Assembly (NCBI GenBank): GCA_002105175.1
Contig: MCGE01000023.1
Coordinates: forward strand, 531,121 to 595,120
DNA from: Absidia repens
Taxonomy: Eukaryota; Mucoromycota; Mucoromycetes; Mucorales; Cunninghamellaceae
Direction of reading: 5' to 3'
Length of the DNA: 64,000 bases
The position numbers and the translations under genes were made by a program. The notes below the pieces were generated by a model, which saw nothing but the letters and a program-made list of their open reading frames with translations, did not search any database and was not told the origin of the DNA. Below are positions 1-10,826 of this stretch, piece after piece. Within the stretch, counting starts at the first letter, position 1. Each line of letters opens with the position of its first letter.

Positions 1-76
1 AATAAGTAAGAATAAAAGTACAGTAAACTAGTAAAATAATATGTTAAGGGTAAAAAATATCAACCAAAGGTATGGA

Positions 77-1514
77 TTACAGCTTTGTATCTTGCCTTGA
101 ACCAGAGGGATCTAGTGGACATAAAGGATGAGTATACTAACTGTTATCATCACATTTGTGGCCAGTAACTTTTTTTCTACTTACCTAACCAGGACCGCCT
201 ATTAGACATACCATTACCGTCATGATCGTGAGGAGGAGGAGGAGGGTTGGAAGCAGCACCGGCCGCCATCATTGCACCGCGTCGTTCAACCATCAAATAA
301 TGCATTTGCATCCTCATACCATGACATATCGCCCGTATACTTTGGACTTCCTCTTGCAGTCGAAATGTTTCCGTCATCAAAGCCATGTTTTGCTTGAGTT
401 CCAAGGACGTCATGTTGGCCGAGAGGGAGTCGATGTCGCTTTGTAGTCGTTGCGTTTCTGATAATACCACTTCTTGCTGGGTGTCCAAAGGAATATCAGG
501 GTCGACGGCAAAATGGCCTGGGAACAGCACACTGAGTTGATTGGTCGTTGTATCCAATTGCTGCTTTGTTTCGTGTTGATGCCGCTTCAGTGATTCGTTT
601 TCCTTACGCAGGGCTTGTATTTCCTCTTTCATTTGTGTTTCCTTTTGCCGATGTAGATGTAAAAAACCCTTGATCTTTTCATACGTGCATGAGGCCAGAT
701 GGTCGTCCAGCGTGGCACGCTCACCGGTCCACGGGCAGCTAAATTCAGAGTGCGGGCAATCCATAGGTACCTTGGGACAAGTTTTCAGGTGGCCGGCATG
801 GTCGGAGCGTGGTCGAGATGAACCACAGTGGTTGCATTCTACGATTTCAGAAGGACACAGTTGATAATGATCCTACAGAAAAACACACTTATGAGTCACC
901 CTTTGCCATCCCCCCTAGTAGATATTGGTTTTCGCTTAATATTACCTCCAATTCAAACGCTGGCATCTTCTTCTTGCACATTTTGCATTCTGTTTCCCGA
1001 TGTTTGCAGGTGGACACATGGTTGTTGAGATCCTTTTTTAGTACCAATTCTTGACATTCTTTCATCTGGCATGATTGGAAGGCATAAAGGCAATCGTTGC
1101 TCATATGATGTTCCATGTATTGTCGTTGGCCAGTAAATTCGCAGCCTCTATCCGCCCGAGGACAATGTATATGCAGCTCGTTGACCATGTTGGTGATTAT
1201 TTTAACAGCAGGTTCCAAATCGTTGAGTGTGAGTGCTAAACGATCGATAGGACATTGCGGGGAAGAGGTGACGGCCTGATAAATACAAGATTGACAAAAA
1301 GTATGCCTTTGTATAGTAAATGATAAAGTATAGAAAAAGAATTGGTGAGTGGGACTAGGCGACGAATAAAGCATTTTAAGCATTTTACTTACCCACAAGG
1401 TGAAACTATTGGGTCCACAAAGGGGTATTGGCATATACAGCATATCAAGTTGCTATTGACGTTGTCTACATAAGTAAGGGACTTAAGGTCGAGCGAACAA
1501 TCGCTATTGGACAT
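77..1514 (-). CDS. RING finger / TRAF-type zinc-finger coiled-coil protein
   Basis: Four coding exons: 1393-1514, 946-1306, 185-872 and 77-111, giving 401 residues. The N-terminal RING (about residues 25-62) is split by intron 1 between SPCG and HTFCQSC, and the phase-2 join restores the cross-brace (CCIC...CGHTFCQSC...CPID). TRAF-type Cys/His fingers follow at about 80-220, with repeated C-x(5)-C...H-x(3)-C spacing. A charged heptad-rich stretch near 230-330 looks like a coiled coil, and the tail is Pro/Asp rich. The family usually contains ubiquitin E3 ligases; the substrate is not inferable. The last donor is GTAAGTAG, so retaining the final intron would stop translation after LGK at 177. 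The start follows from ATG in a CCACC context ahead of the RING. Confidence 0.8.
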
Positions 1515-1783
1515 GGTGGTTTGTGAAAGAGTAGAAAAAAAAAATATAGGAAGGGAAAATAATCGTCATATGATAAGATATTGAGAAAAAGCTTGAGGTG
1601 GAGAAATTCAAGCGGCGTTTGAAGTTTAACTGTGATGCTCGCAAATTTGCTTTAAGTGGTCACTATAATTTCCTCCACCCCATCGCTCTTAATAGGAGAT
1701 TAACATTAGCGCCCTCTTTTTTTCGTTTCTCTTTTCCCTTTTCCTTTTTTTTATTTCAAACAACAAAAAAACTCTTTTTTACA

Positions 1784-2131
1784 ATGGCCAAAGACAAGAT
1801 CACCAAGAAGTCCGCTGGTAAGTAACAATTTCCATTAAATCTTTTCCCATTTTCCTTTGCTTATCCGTTCCTTTATTTTGCCACTAACTAATAGGCGCCA
1901 AGAAGCTGTCTCCTTACAACAAATTTATGAAGGTAAGAAAAAAGATAAAAGAAAAAGACTTCTCCCCAATATGGTGATATCTTGATTTCTCATTCTATGA
2001 TTTTATTGGTGTAATAGACTGAACTCCCCAAGGTCAAAGCTGCCGAACCTTCTCTCTCCCACAAGGAAGTAAGTTATTTGTTATAAAAAAAATTAAAAAA
2101 AAACTTTTTTTTTGCTCTGGGTATGGAAAGT

Positions 2132-2164
<33 letters not shown>

Positions 2165-2444
2165 GCGCTTTCAATTGGGGGACCAGATTGGTCGGTCGAT
2201 TTAGGCGGTTTTTTTTTCACTTCGCGCATTCATTGCTGCTATATTACCTTGGCAAATATTATTGCTGACGTAGCTAATTTTTTTTCTTTTTTTTTTTCTT
2301 TTTTTTTTTTTGCTCTAGGCTTTCAAGAAGGTGGTAAGTATATAAAAAAAAAGCATTTATATTGATTATGACTAATATACATTTATTGAATGATAGGCTG
2401 CCAACTGGGCTACCAGCAGTGAAAACCCCAAGAACGCCAAATAA
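1784..2444 (+). CDS. Small YABBY/HMG-like protein
   Basis: Five coding exons (1784-1817, 1895-1932, 2018-2068, 2319-2333, 2397-2444) encode only 61 residues. The central block, SPYNKFMKTELPKVKA followed by SHKEAFKKVAANWA, resembles the C-terminal HMG-box-like half of plant YABBY proteins (SPYN-F-K-E, SH-EAF, A-NW). The zinc-finger half of plant YABBYs is absent. Short basic proteins of this kind occur in fungi and are thought to bind DNA or chromatin; that role is inferred. Phases are consistent through a 15-base exon 4. Intron 3 (about 250 bases) holds a 30-A run at 2134-2163 and long T runs. The 5' leader is T-rich, and AATAAATAAAT lies at about 2522. Confidence 0.8.
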
Positions 2445-2946
2445 ATCAAGTCTGTCTCCTTCTCTTATCAATTTATTTTAGTATACTTTTTCCTCTTTGT
2501 ATAGTAGTATCTGTGATATTTGAATAAATAAATCAAAAAGGATAAAAAAATGAAATATCTGGTTATCATACCGTTGCCTATTGTTTTGTATGTATGATTG
2601 ACTGTGATGGATGTAATCTCTATTTGTATGTGTGTGGATGGATTGAGCTCTGTGCGTAGTTTGATAGAATTCTTAGGGTGCCATTGATTAACATGTTTGT
2701 GTGTCTGTTGATGGGCTTATATCAATATGTATGTGTATGATGAATGTGAGTGAAAGTGAGCACCTAAACGATGTTGTGGTTTATGTGATATGAGGTGAGG
2801 ACAAGAGCATAGTCAATACAGATGAATGAAAATAACAAATTTTATTGGATTTTATTCATGATTCAAAATATACTATGTTATTCTATGCAAATAAACTAAA
2901 CTATATACAATAATAGGGAATAGGGGTATCCGGTGGTACACAACAC
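2445..2946. other. Convergent intergenic spacer
   Basis: This spacer lies between the 3' ends of the YABBY-like gene and the Dad3-like gene. It contains AATAAA-type signals for the plus-strand gene near 2522 and, read on the minus strand, TTTATT-type signals near 2840-2890. It is rich in TG and GTAT words. I see no gene in it. Confidence 0.6.
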
Positions 2947-3269
2947 TTATCGAAACGCAGGCCTATTGGTGTTTTCCTCTTGATCATCTTGTTGTAACAT
3001 ATTGTTTGAATAGAGAGATGTCTGGAAAAATGTAGAGATCAAGGACATTTTTTCTTCAACACGCCGTACCTTTTCAATCAGCTGATGCACTTCATCTTGA
3101 TTCGTTTTGGCCACCAAATTTTGTAGCTTTTGAAATCAGGAAGGAGAGGGTTTTAGCATACATAATATAGGTAGTCTTATTCTTTTGCTTTGTTTTTAAA
3201 CTTTACCTTTGTAATATTGTCGGCCAGTATTTGTGTTTCACTTAGGATAGCATCTTCAAGTGTGCGCAT
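2947..3269 (-). CDS. DAD3: DASH complex subunit Dad3-like
   Basis: Two coding exons (3207-3269 and 2947-3126) give 80 residues. The C-terminal half, DEVHQLIEKVRRVEEKMSLI followed by STFFQTSLYS, matches the Dad3 signature (a D/E-rich helix, then K-I-G-L-V-x-T-L-x-K-x-S-V-Y-S). The N-terminal helix (SETQILADNITKLQNLV) fits the family's first helix. Dad3 is part of the DASH/Dam1 ring that couples kinetochores to microtubules. The start is the least certain part: an ATG at 3269 follows an acceptor at about 3281, and an upstream exon near 3400-3450 could supply extra residues or only a 5' UTR. The gene diverges from PTRHD1. Confidence 0.62.
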
Positions 3270-3530
3270 TTTGTTGATATCTGAAGGAAGAAAAACAAAA
3301 ATTTAGTGAAAAAAAACACGTTGGTTGAAACCCAGCAAATTGCCTATAGACTAGAAAATTGGGCGTAGGATACTGGGAAGGAGGGGGTGGTGTTGGTAGA
3401 AAGTTGCCTGAAGTATGCCTGATACCAATTTTGGAGTTCATCGGGCATTTAAAAATACAGTGAACAAAAATGTGAATTTGTCCTGGATTTATTTATTTTG
3501 TTCTTTCGTTTTCCTCAACTCAAACTGACC

Positions 3531-4157
3531 ATGGCCACCATTGCTTGTGAACACTTGACTATGTATATAGTTGTACGGAAGGATTTGTCAAAAGTAAATT
3601 GATATGATTGTTGAGAATCAGCTAATACTAGATGGAAATAAGAAATTCTGAATCTCTCTCTTTTTTTTTTTATTTTTATATATAGACTTTGAAGTGGCCA
3701 ACTGGAAGGTATAGTCAAATTATCATAGAGACATAGTGAATACGTATGCATACGCGTTTTCACCTATTACTATTTTCTCACTCTATCTCTATGTGATAGT
3801 GTCATGGCGCAGGCCTGTCATGCTGCAACGGCTGTTTTACAGACTACTCGGAACGAATCCAACACAATGAAATATGTTGAGGACTACGAACGAATGCATA
3901 AAGTAGTATTGGAGGTAATATTAAAAAATTGATGAGATATATGGTGTTAACAATGCTTTATGTTATGTGTATTATAGACAAAGAACGATGAAACTCTGAA
4001 AAACCTTGCAGAATCTTTAAAGACACATAATATCCCTCTATACCAATGGGTTGAACAACCTGAAAACATCCCTACTGCGTTGGCTACGGCGCCAATACCT
4101 GAACGCTCACCTGAAGTCAAAGACCTTTTCAAGAAGTACTGCTCTCTTTACCGCTAG
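3531..4157 (+). CDS. PTRHD1: PTRHD1-like peptidyl-tRNA hydrolase family protein
   Basis: Four coding exons (3531-3593, 3686-3708, 3800-3914, 3978-4157) encode 126 residues. The protein carries the Pth2/PTRHD1 core: MYIVVRKDL, LKWPTG, MAQACHAATAVL, RMHKVVLE, LKNLAESLKTHNIPLYQW and EQPENIPTALA. The AQACHA motif and the W-x-EQP-E-N-I segment are characteristic of PTRHD1 rather than canonical Pth2. The family is thought to release peptides from stalled peptidyl-tRNA, though PTRHD1 activity is debated. Exon 2 is only 23 bases and supplies the TLKWPTG strand. Its promoter region is shared with the divergent Dad3-like gene. Confidence 0.88.
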
Positions 4158-4512
4158 GAATGATTTGGTTTGATAGTTCGCCTTCTCCCTTACTCTTAGA
4201 ATAGTTGTTGCCTTTTGAAATAAACTGTTTGATATTTTATATTATTTAATTTTATGGCAGTGGGATGGCTGTTTCAATTGATCATGACAGGACGGGATTG
4301 CTTGGGTGTAAAAGGATCATCTTGATGTGGCTTTTATGCTGAGCGGAATTTCAATATCCGGAGGGAACCTTTTATGTCTTTTTTTTTTTTTTTTTTTTTT
4401 TTTTTGTTTTAATTGAACGCTTTCTTATATTTCAATACCATATACTCTATTCAGTCCTATTTCCCTGTATTCAAATCCCTTTATACAATAATCACGCCTC
4501 TGCTGTAACACT
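4158..4512. promoter_or_regulatory. Spacer and TRM1 upstream region with long T run
   Basis: The spacer holds a PTRHD1 3' signal (AAATAAACTG near 4218) and a run of about 27 T at 4379-4405, followed by CT-rich sequence up to the TRM1 start. A poly(dT) run before a pyrimidine-rich leader is a common nucleosome-excluding promoter layout in fungi. Its role here is inferred. Confidence 0.45.
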
Positions 4513-6687
4513 ATGGCCGACATTGACATCTCTCTCTACAATACTGTCACCGAAGGCAAAGCGACTATCCTTTTCCCCAAAAGCAACGAGGTCTTTTACA
4601 ACCCTGTCCAGGAATTCAATCGGGATATGTCCATAGCTGCTATCCGTACCTGGTCAGAAATGTTTTTACAAGAAAAGCGGGATCGTATCAACAAGAAATT
4701 AGTTAAAGCCAAAACTGAAGAAGAACGTGCAAAGATGAATGAAGTAAGTATCAGGCAATGATATATTGATGAATGAGGTTGGGGGTGAGAGCGGATTGAC
4801 ATTGATAATAGCTTATATTTTGGTCTTGATTTAGTACTTGGAACAACAGATCAATCCCAACAACTTCAACATCTTGGAAGCTTTGGCTGCTACTGGACTT
4901 CGCTCCATTCGATATGCCAAAGAAATTCCCAACCTGCGACAAGTAGTGGCGAACGACTTACTAGAGGATGCTGTGGAATCGATCCGACGCAATACTATTT
5001 ACAATCAATTGGACGAAAACCTTGTTCGGGCAAACAAAGGTGATGCCATGTAAGTAACCTCCTCCCAAAATAAAAAAAAATAGTGATCAAAGCGTAGGCT
5101 TGACAAGGAATGTGCTCATTGTGTATTTACAGTTTTCTTTATATGGATTTATTATAGGCGTGTTATGTATGATACCGTTGGAACTGAAGAAAAATATGAT
5201 GTGGTCGATTTGGATCCTTATGGTTCTGCCTCTCCTTTTGTCGATGGTGCTGTTCAGGCAGTTTCTGAAGGTGGACTTCTTTGTGTGACATGCACCGATT
5301 TGGCTATCCTTACTGGCTCAATGCACCCTGAAACTTGGTAAGTGATCATTCGCTTTCTATTATTATTATCATTATTAGTATTATTATTATTGTTATTGTT
5401 ATTGTTATTATTATTATTAACTGGTATTCATTCCTCCCTTTGTTATAGCTTTGGGAAATATAACGGCATGCCTTTGAAGCGTACTTTCCCTCATGAAATG
5501 GCTCTTCGTTTACTATTACAGCAACTCCAAACATCCGCTGGCCGCTATCGTCGATACATTGTCCCCATGATGTCTTGCAGCATTGACTTTTACATTCGTG
5601 TATTTGTGCGAGTTTATACTTCTCCTAATGAAGTGAAGAAGGCGGCTAGGTAAGTGGATTTATACTTGAGATATACGATTGAATTAAAAGGGTATGGCTA
5701 CTTATACATTTATATATTCACTATAGTAAAATCGGTGTGATTTACGAATGTAGTGGATGTCATTCCTTTGCCATTCAACCTCTTGGCAAAATTGATATCA
5801 AGGACAACGGTAGTGAAAGACATACACCGGGCTCTGGCCCACCTGTTGGCCAGTTCTGTGAACATTGCGGAAACACGCATCATGTAAGTCCAAAATCATG
5901 CCAGCCATTAGTAACGTTATCACTCACCTTCTATTTTGGTGTCATTTATATTCAGATTGGGGGACCAGCATGGATCGCGCCTTTGCATGATAAAACGTTT
6001 GTCTCTAATATGCTTCAACACGTCAAGAACAATGAAAAGGACTACGGTACAAACGTTAGAATGAAGGGGATGGTATCAGTGATTCAAGAAGAACTTGACG
6101 AGCCATGTTATTGGACACTTCAGCGTATTTGCGGAACTCTTCACTGTACCAGTATTCCCATGTTAGATCTTTAGTAAGTGTGCGATTCAATGATACTACG
6201 GAAAACGAACGATAATGCTTTGATATTGATATTTTTTTTATGCTTATCTCTATCTCTAGCTCGGCTTTATTGAATGCAGGCTACAAGGTATCCGGCTCTC
6301 ATTGTAATCCTCAAACTCTGAAAACAAATGCTCCTGCATCAGTTGTCTGGGACGTATTACGTGCTTTTATCAAGAAACATCCAGTGACCATGGCCAATAT
6401 TAGCGAAAACTCTCCTGCAAGAAAGATTTTGGCAAAGGAGCCAAGGTAAGGTTTTGGTAGAATTTAGTGGTGGCTATGCCAAGCAACTTTCTCATTTGAT
6501 TTTGTGTATTAGTTTTGAAGTAGACTTTACTAGACATCCGGATGCCAAAGCGGAATCAAGAAATTGTGTACGGTACCAAGTGAATCCCACAGCAAATTGG
6601 GGACCCAAGGCACGTGCTGGCAAGAAGCAAAAAACGGTACATGAATCCTCCAAGGCCGAACAAGAAGAACCAAGCGTAGAAAAATAG
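4513..6687 (+). CDS. TRM1: tRNA (guanine26-N2)-dimethyltransferase Trm1
   Basis: Eight exons (4513-4743, 4835-5049, 5158-5337, 5449-5649, 5727-5883, 5956-6173, 6260-6445, 6513-6687) encode 520 residues. Trm1 places m2,2-G26 on tRNAs using S-adenosylmethionine, in nucleus and mitochondria. Visible motifs are [13 protein letters not shown] near the N-terminus, the AdoMet loop [11 protein letters not shown] (about 91-101), the catalytic DLDPYGS (about 166-172), CGTLH, and a Zn ribbon formed by CSGCH (about 284-288) and [10 protein letters not shown]. The last 30 residues are Lys/Glu rich, as in fungal Trm1 tails. Intron 3 contains an ATT-repeat. No clear mitochondrial presequence is seen. Confidence 0.96.
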
Positions 6688-7000
6688 ACTTACGTGCATT
6701 GTTATTCGTTTTATGCATTTACTTCTTTAATATTACTCATTCAAATAAAAACACAAAAATATTTTTTATCTTACTATATATGGTTATTGTCTTATTTGAA
6801 GTGGGTGGGCATGTGCGCGTGTATATGTGTTATTTGGAACGTTTTTATGTGTTTGATCCAATTTTGACCAATCAAGCTAGGCATGCTCTTGTTATCATTA
6901 GAACCCCGCTATGAAATTTGACGGCGTAAAAAAGGTTTATTTCTTTTTTTCCTGTTGACTCGAATTTCTGCTTTCCTTTCTTCTCAATCCTTATTGTCTC
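6688..7000. other. Spacer between TRM1 and SNX3
   Basis: This 313-bp spacer contains a TRM1 3' signal (CAAATAAAAACAC near 6743) and a T/C-rich stretch (6935-6995) directly before the SNX3 ATG. No gene is visible. Confidence 0.5.
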
Positions 7001-7778
7001 ATGGCAACTAGTGGCAATACACCTGTTCATGCTTTCCAATCCTTTCACACCATGGTGGGTTCTTGCTCCACAAGGGAACAAACTATGAAAGAGCGTTATG
7101 CTGTGCCTGAAAATTTTCTCGAAATAGAAGTGAAAAACCCTTTGACACACGGTAATATACCAACAAGTGCGCAAGTCTTCAAGTAAAACTCACTAATATA
7201 ATATGCTCATTTTTTACTCATATTGGAGGTGTGGGGCGAAAAATGTATACGGATTACGAAGTTATATGTCGGGTAGGATAATACAGGGCCACGCTCTTTA
7301 AGAGGCGGAAATACATGGGGCATGACACATAAAATAACCGTTTCCTTTTTTTTTTCATATGTATGATATCATATAGACAAACTTACCTATCTTTAGATCC
7401 AAGCAATCATCCGTACGTAGAAGATATAGTGATTTTGAGTGGCTCAAAGATAGTTTGGATAGGGATGCAAATCGAGTGATTATACCTCCCTTGCCAGGCA
7501 AAATCTTTACCAACAGATTTGAAGACGACATCATCGAACAGCGCCGAGAGGGATTGGAACGATTTTTACAAATGTAAGTGAATTTAATTGTACTTTTTTA
7601 AAAAAAAGCGAAAAAATATACTGTATATATGTATCTCCACTAATATAATACCATATGTTTTTTCTTGAATTATACTCATAGAGTCTCTGGTCATCCTCTG
7701 ATACAAACCGGGAGCAAGGTAATGGCTGCTTTTATTCAAGACCCAAGTTTTACCAAGGAATCCTACGATTTCTTTTAA
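7001..7778 (+). CDS. SNX3: PX-domain sorting nexin Snx3/Grd19
   Basis: Four exons (7001-7151, 7229-7272, 7377-7573, 7682-7778) encode 162 residues, the usual Snx3 size. Nearly the whole protein is one PX domain (about 38-155): [40 protein letters not shown] (the PI3P-binding RRYSDF), [10 protein letters not shown] (the PPLPGK loop), [11 protein letters not shown] and SGHPL. Snx3 binds endosomal PI3P and recycles cargo with retromer. No BAR domain is present, in line with the SNX3 class. Exon 2 is 44 bases. Confidence 0.95.
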
Positions 7779-8016
7779 TTATCATAGTACACGCTACCAC
7801 AGTTTTATTTTAGTTACAATTTTTACCTAGTTTATTCTTGTTCTTTTTACCCTTATGTTTTAAATAAAAACTCATTGTGCATACATTTTTACTACCATTG
7901 CCATAGTTGGAAAAAAATTGCGGCAACTAAATTTTTATTTATATTTTTTCATTTTCCTCAACCAGCTTTTTTTTTTTTTGAGACCTCTTTCTTTCTTCCT
8001 TCACCAAAAAGCGACA

Positions 8017-9737
8017 ATGGAGTATTTTACAGATCTACTTCAAAAGCAGGACAGCAGAAGCAGATTTACGCTCACAGCCATTGCTGCTTCTGTTCTTACA
8101 GCCAGCACTCTGCTTAGCTACCAAGGCATCCAACGACATCGTCAACGGCGCGAATCACAAGAAGTTCGGGAAACTCACCAACACCAACATCAACACTTGT
8201 CGATCGATCACCATTCACGTATGTTGACAGGTGAACAAGCTATCCTTGGCGAATTAAAGGCGAAGCAACTGCATAACTCCTTTGTCATAGTGGTAGGTGC
8301 CGGTGGTGTGGGATCATGGGCTGCATTGATGCTTTTACGTGCCGGTGTACGTCGTTTACGCTTGATTGATTTCGACCAGGTGACACTCAGCAGCTTGAAT
8401 CGTCATGCGGTGGCAACATTGGACGATGTGGGTACACCTAAAGTCAAAACTATGGAACGTCACTTTCAGCGTATTGACCCCGCCTGTGAACTTGACGCCC
8501 GGATCGATCTCTTCAACGCCGACAATGCCAACGACCTACTTGCTGGGAATCCGGACTATATCATTGACGCCATTGATAACATCAATACCAAAATCGACCT
8601 CATTCGCTACTGCTTTGACCACAAACTCAAGGTGATAAGCTCCATGGGTGCCGGTGCCAAAGCTGATCCTTCTCGCATCCAGATCACTGACATCAGCGAA
8701 ACTTTAGGTAATGCACATATTATATGATGAGTATGACCTCGTTGTACTGATAAAACGAACTACTACTTCTTTTTTTTCCATATACATGTACCTGTGAAAA
8801 GAGGATCCTTTGGCTCGAACGGTTCGACGACAATTGAAGAAATACAACATTGACTATGGTGTACCCGTTGCCTACTCTACTGAAAAACCTCATCATGTCA
8901 AACTATTGCCGTTAGGTAAGTGGACAAACAAAAATACATATCACTGATAAATGGATAGCTGACCTATATATTCGAATTTTGTATGTGTATATGTATATAT
9001 GTGATGAAAACGTAGAGGATGATCGTGTAGAGGACGCTGATGACTACGCCGCTTTACCTGACTTCCGATCTCGTATCCTTCCTGTCCTTGGCACTCTCCC
9101 TAGTATGTTTGGCATGGCCATTGCAAATCATGTCATTTTGGTTCTTACTCAATACCCAGGATACCATCCACTACCTATCAAACTTCGCGAAGGGTTGTAT
9201 AGTCGACTTCATCGCGACTTGATTGTTCGTGAAATCAAGCAATTCGAGACAAGGTAAGTCTTTTTTTTTTTTTTTTTTTGCGATAGGACTGGGGCCGGGA
9301 AGGCGAAGGTTTGGGATCGGAATAGGTGTTTACATTATCTTACAAAAATTTTTTCTTGGTTTTTATAGAATCTGTCCGATGGATATCAAAGATGTCGGAT
9401 ATGTCTTTGAAGAAATGTGGCATGGCAAAAGTGTTTTAACAGGACCCCAAAATCAAATGGCGCTGGTCCGATGGAACAAACGGAAGCCTTTAGACTTTAT
9501 GAACACAGTGGTAATGTCCAAGGAAGAAGCAAAACGTCACGATATTTTACCTATAAATACGGATCTTCATCAGCATTATGGCCAAGGTAAGTTAAAATAT
9601 GGAAAGAAAAATTGTTGTTATAAAGAAACTTGACCTTGACTATTTTTGGCTTTGTTTCGCAAGATATATGCACATTCATAGAAGAAAGATTCAAGGATGA
9701 AGAGCACCGGAGGAAGATCTGGGACCATGCATTGTAG
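8017..9737 (+). CDS. TCD1: tRNA threonylcarbamoyladenosine dehydratase (TcdA/Tcd1 family)
   Basis: Five exons (8017-8707, 8802-8915, 9016-9253, 9369-9586, 9664-9737) encode 444 residues. The E1-like/HesA fold shows VIVVGAGGVGSW (about 92-103), RLRLIDFDQVTLSSLNRH, DYIIDAIDN and VISSMGAGAKADPSRI. These are hallmarks of the enzymes that cyclise t6A37 to ct6A in tRNAs. A hydrophobic segment (about 17-35) precedes the catalytic part and fits the outer-mitochondrial-membrane anchor of yeast Tcd1/Tcd2. An in-frame upstream ATG would add a hydrophobic leader, but the ATG at 8017 has the better context (GACAATGG). Which of the two yeast paralogues it corresponds to is not resolved. Confidence 0.92.
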
Positions 9738-9879
9738 TTTAGAATCAATATCAATATAGCTTATTACATCTATAGTTTAATTTAGTTTATTCGTAGCTTA
9801 GTATTTGTGCTATATTGAAAATAAAAGATTTGCTTTTATGCATTTTGACCACTTATTTCTATTGTTACAAATTATACAG

Positions 9880-9916
<37 letters not shown>

Positions 9917-10826
9917 AAATAAAATAAGAGAGAAGGCAGTTTGTCAACGGTAGTTGCAAAAGTAGGAGAGATTTGTTTTAGTCTGATTAGATGTAATTGA
10001 CATGTCACAACTGATGACAGATCACCTGAGCAGAAGAATAACTTGGGCGCCATTTGAAAACCCTAAAATCAAAAAAAAAGGAAAAAAAAAAAAAGGAATT
10101 ACAGTAAAAAAAAAAAGTATTGACTTTAAACCTGTCATCGGCACAACAACCAATAAATGAAATCAAACAATTGCGATGTCGTTAATTTTGTATGCTGTGG
10201 TATTCAACAACATCGTAGATCAATCAAAATGAGTGTGTTGCATTACTGAACTCAGGAAAATGAACAGTCAGCGTCAGTGATTGGAAACTACAGTATAAAG
10301 TGTAGTTGATTACAAGTATCATCTATTTCAGAGAGGAATAGGAGCTAGCTAGGGATTTCTTTCTTTTTTGACTGCAAAAACATTTGATGTGCTGGCGTAA
10401 GCAAAATCATGGAGGCTGCTGTCAAAAAAAAAAAAAAAAAAAGATCCATGATTCAAACAGCGGTGATTAAACGATTATAATCGGGTTTTCATAAAAAAAA
10501 TTCTTTCATATTCAAATAAGCAAACGTAGTCAAATCGCTATAATCGTTCGTTACTGGAGCATAATATATATATATATGATTGTGCTCATTTTGTCCAACA
10601 TGGATGGGGATTTTATCTACGAAAAAAATGTTTCTTTCATGCTTGTATCCATTTTTTCACCTTACCGAAATTTTTTGTCTCAAAAAAAGCGGCGATTGAA
10701 AAAAGCGATTGGCAGGCTGTCTTTTTTTTGGGATTTTTTTTTTCTTTCTTCCACTCTTTTCCTTTCTATTCTTCCAAACTTGCATTCTCTCAACATTATT
10801 CATACCTCCTATTAATAGTGTACCGG
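9738..10826. other. Spacer upstream of the GDS1/APSES regulator
   Basis: This spacer holds the Tcd1-like 3' signal (AAAATAAAAG near 9819), an (AT)n microsatellite at about 9883-9913, several A runs including 10423-10441, and a palindrome CGATTATAATCG at 10472-10483 with a related CGCTATAATCG at 10536-10546. A TATA stretch lies at 10564-10575 and a T/C-rich leader runs up to the next start. No coding exon was found. Confidence 0.5.
9883..9913. repeat. (AT)n microsatellite
   Basis: An uninterrupted AT dinucleotide run in the spacer downstream of the t6A dehydratase gene. Confidence 0.9.

Noticed and set aside
10005..10035. TGATGA and CTGA words as a C/D-box snoRNA
   Set aside because: The boxes are in the wrong order and spacing, and there is no terminal stem.
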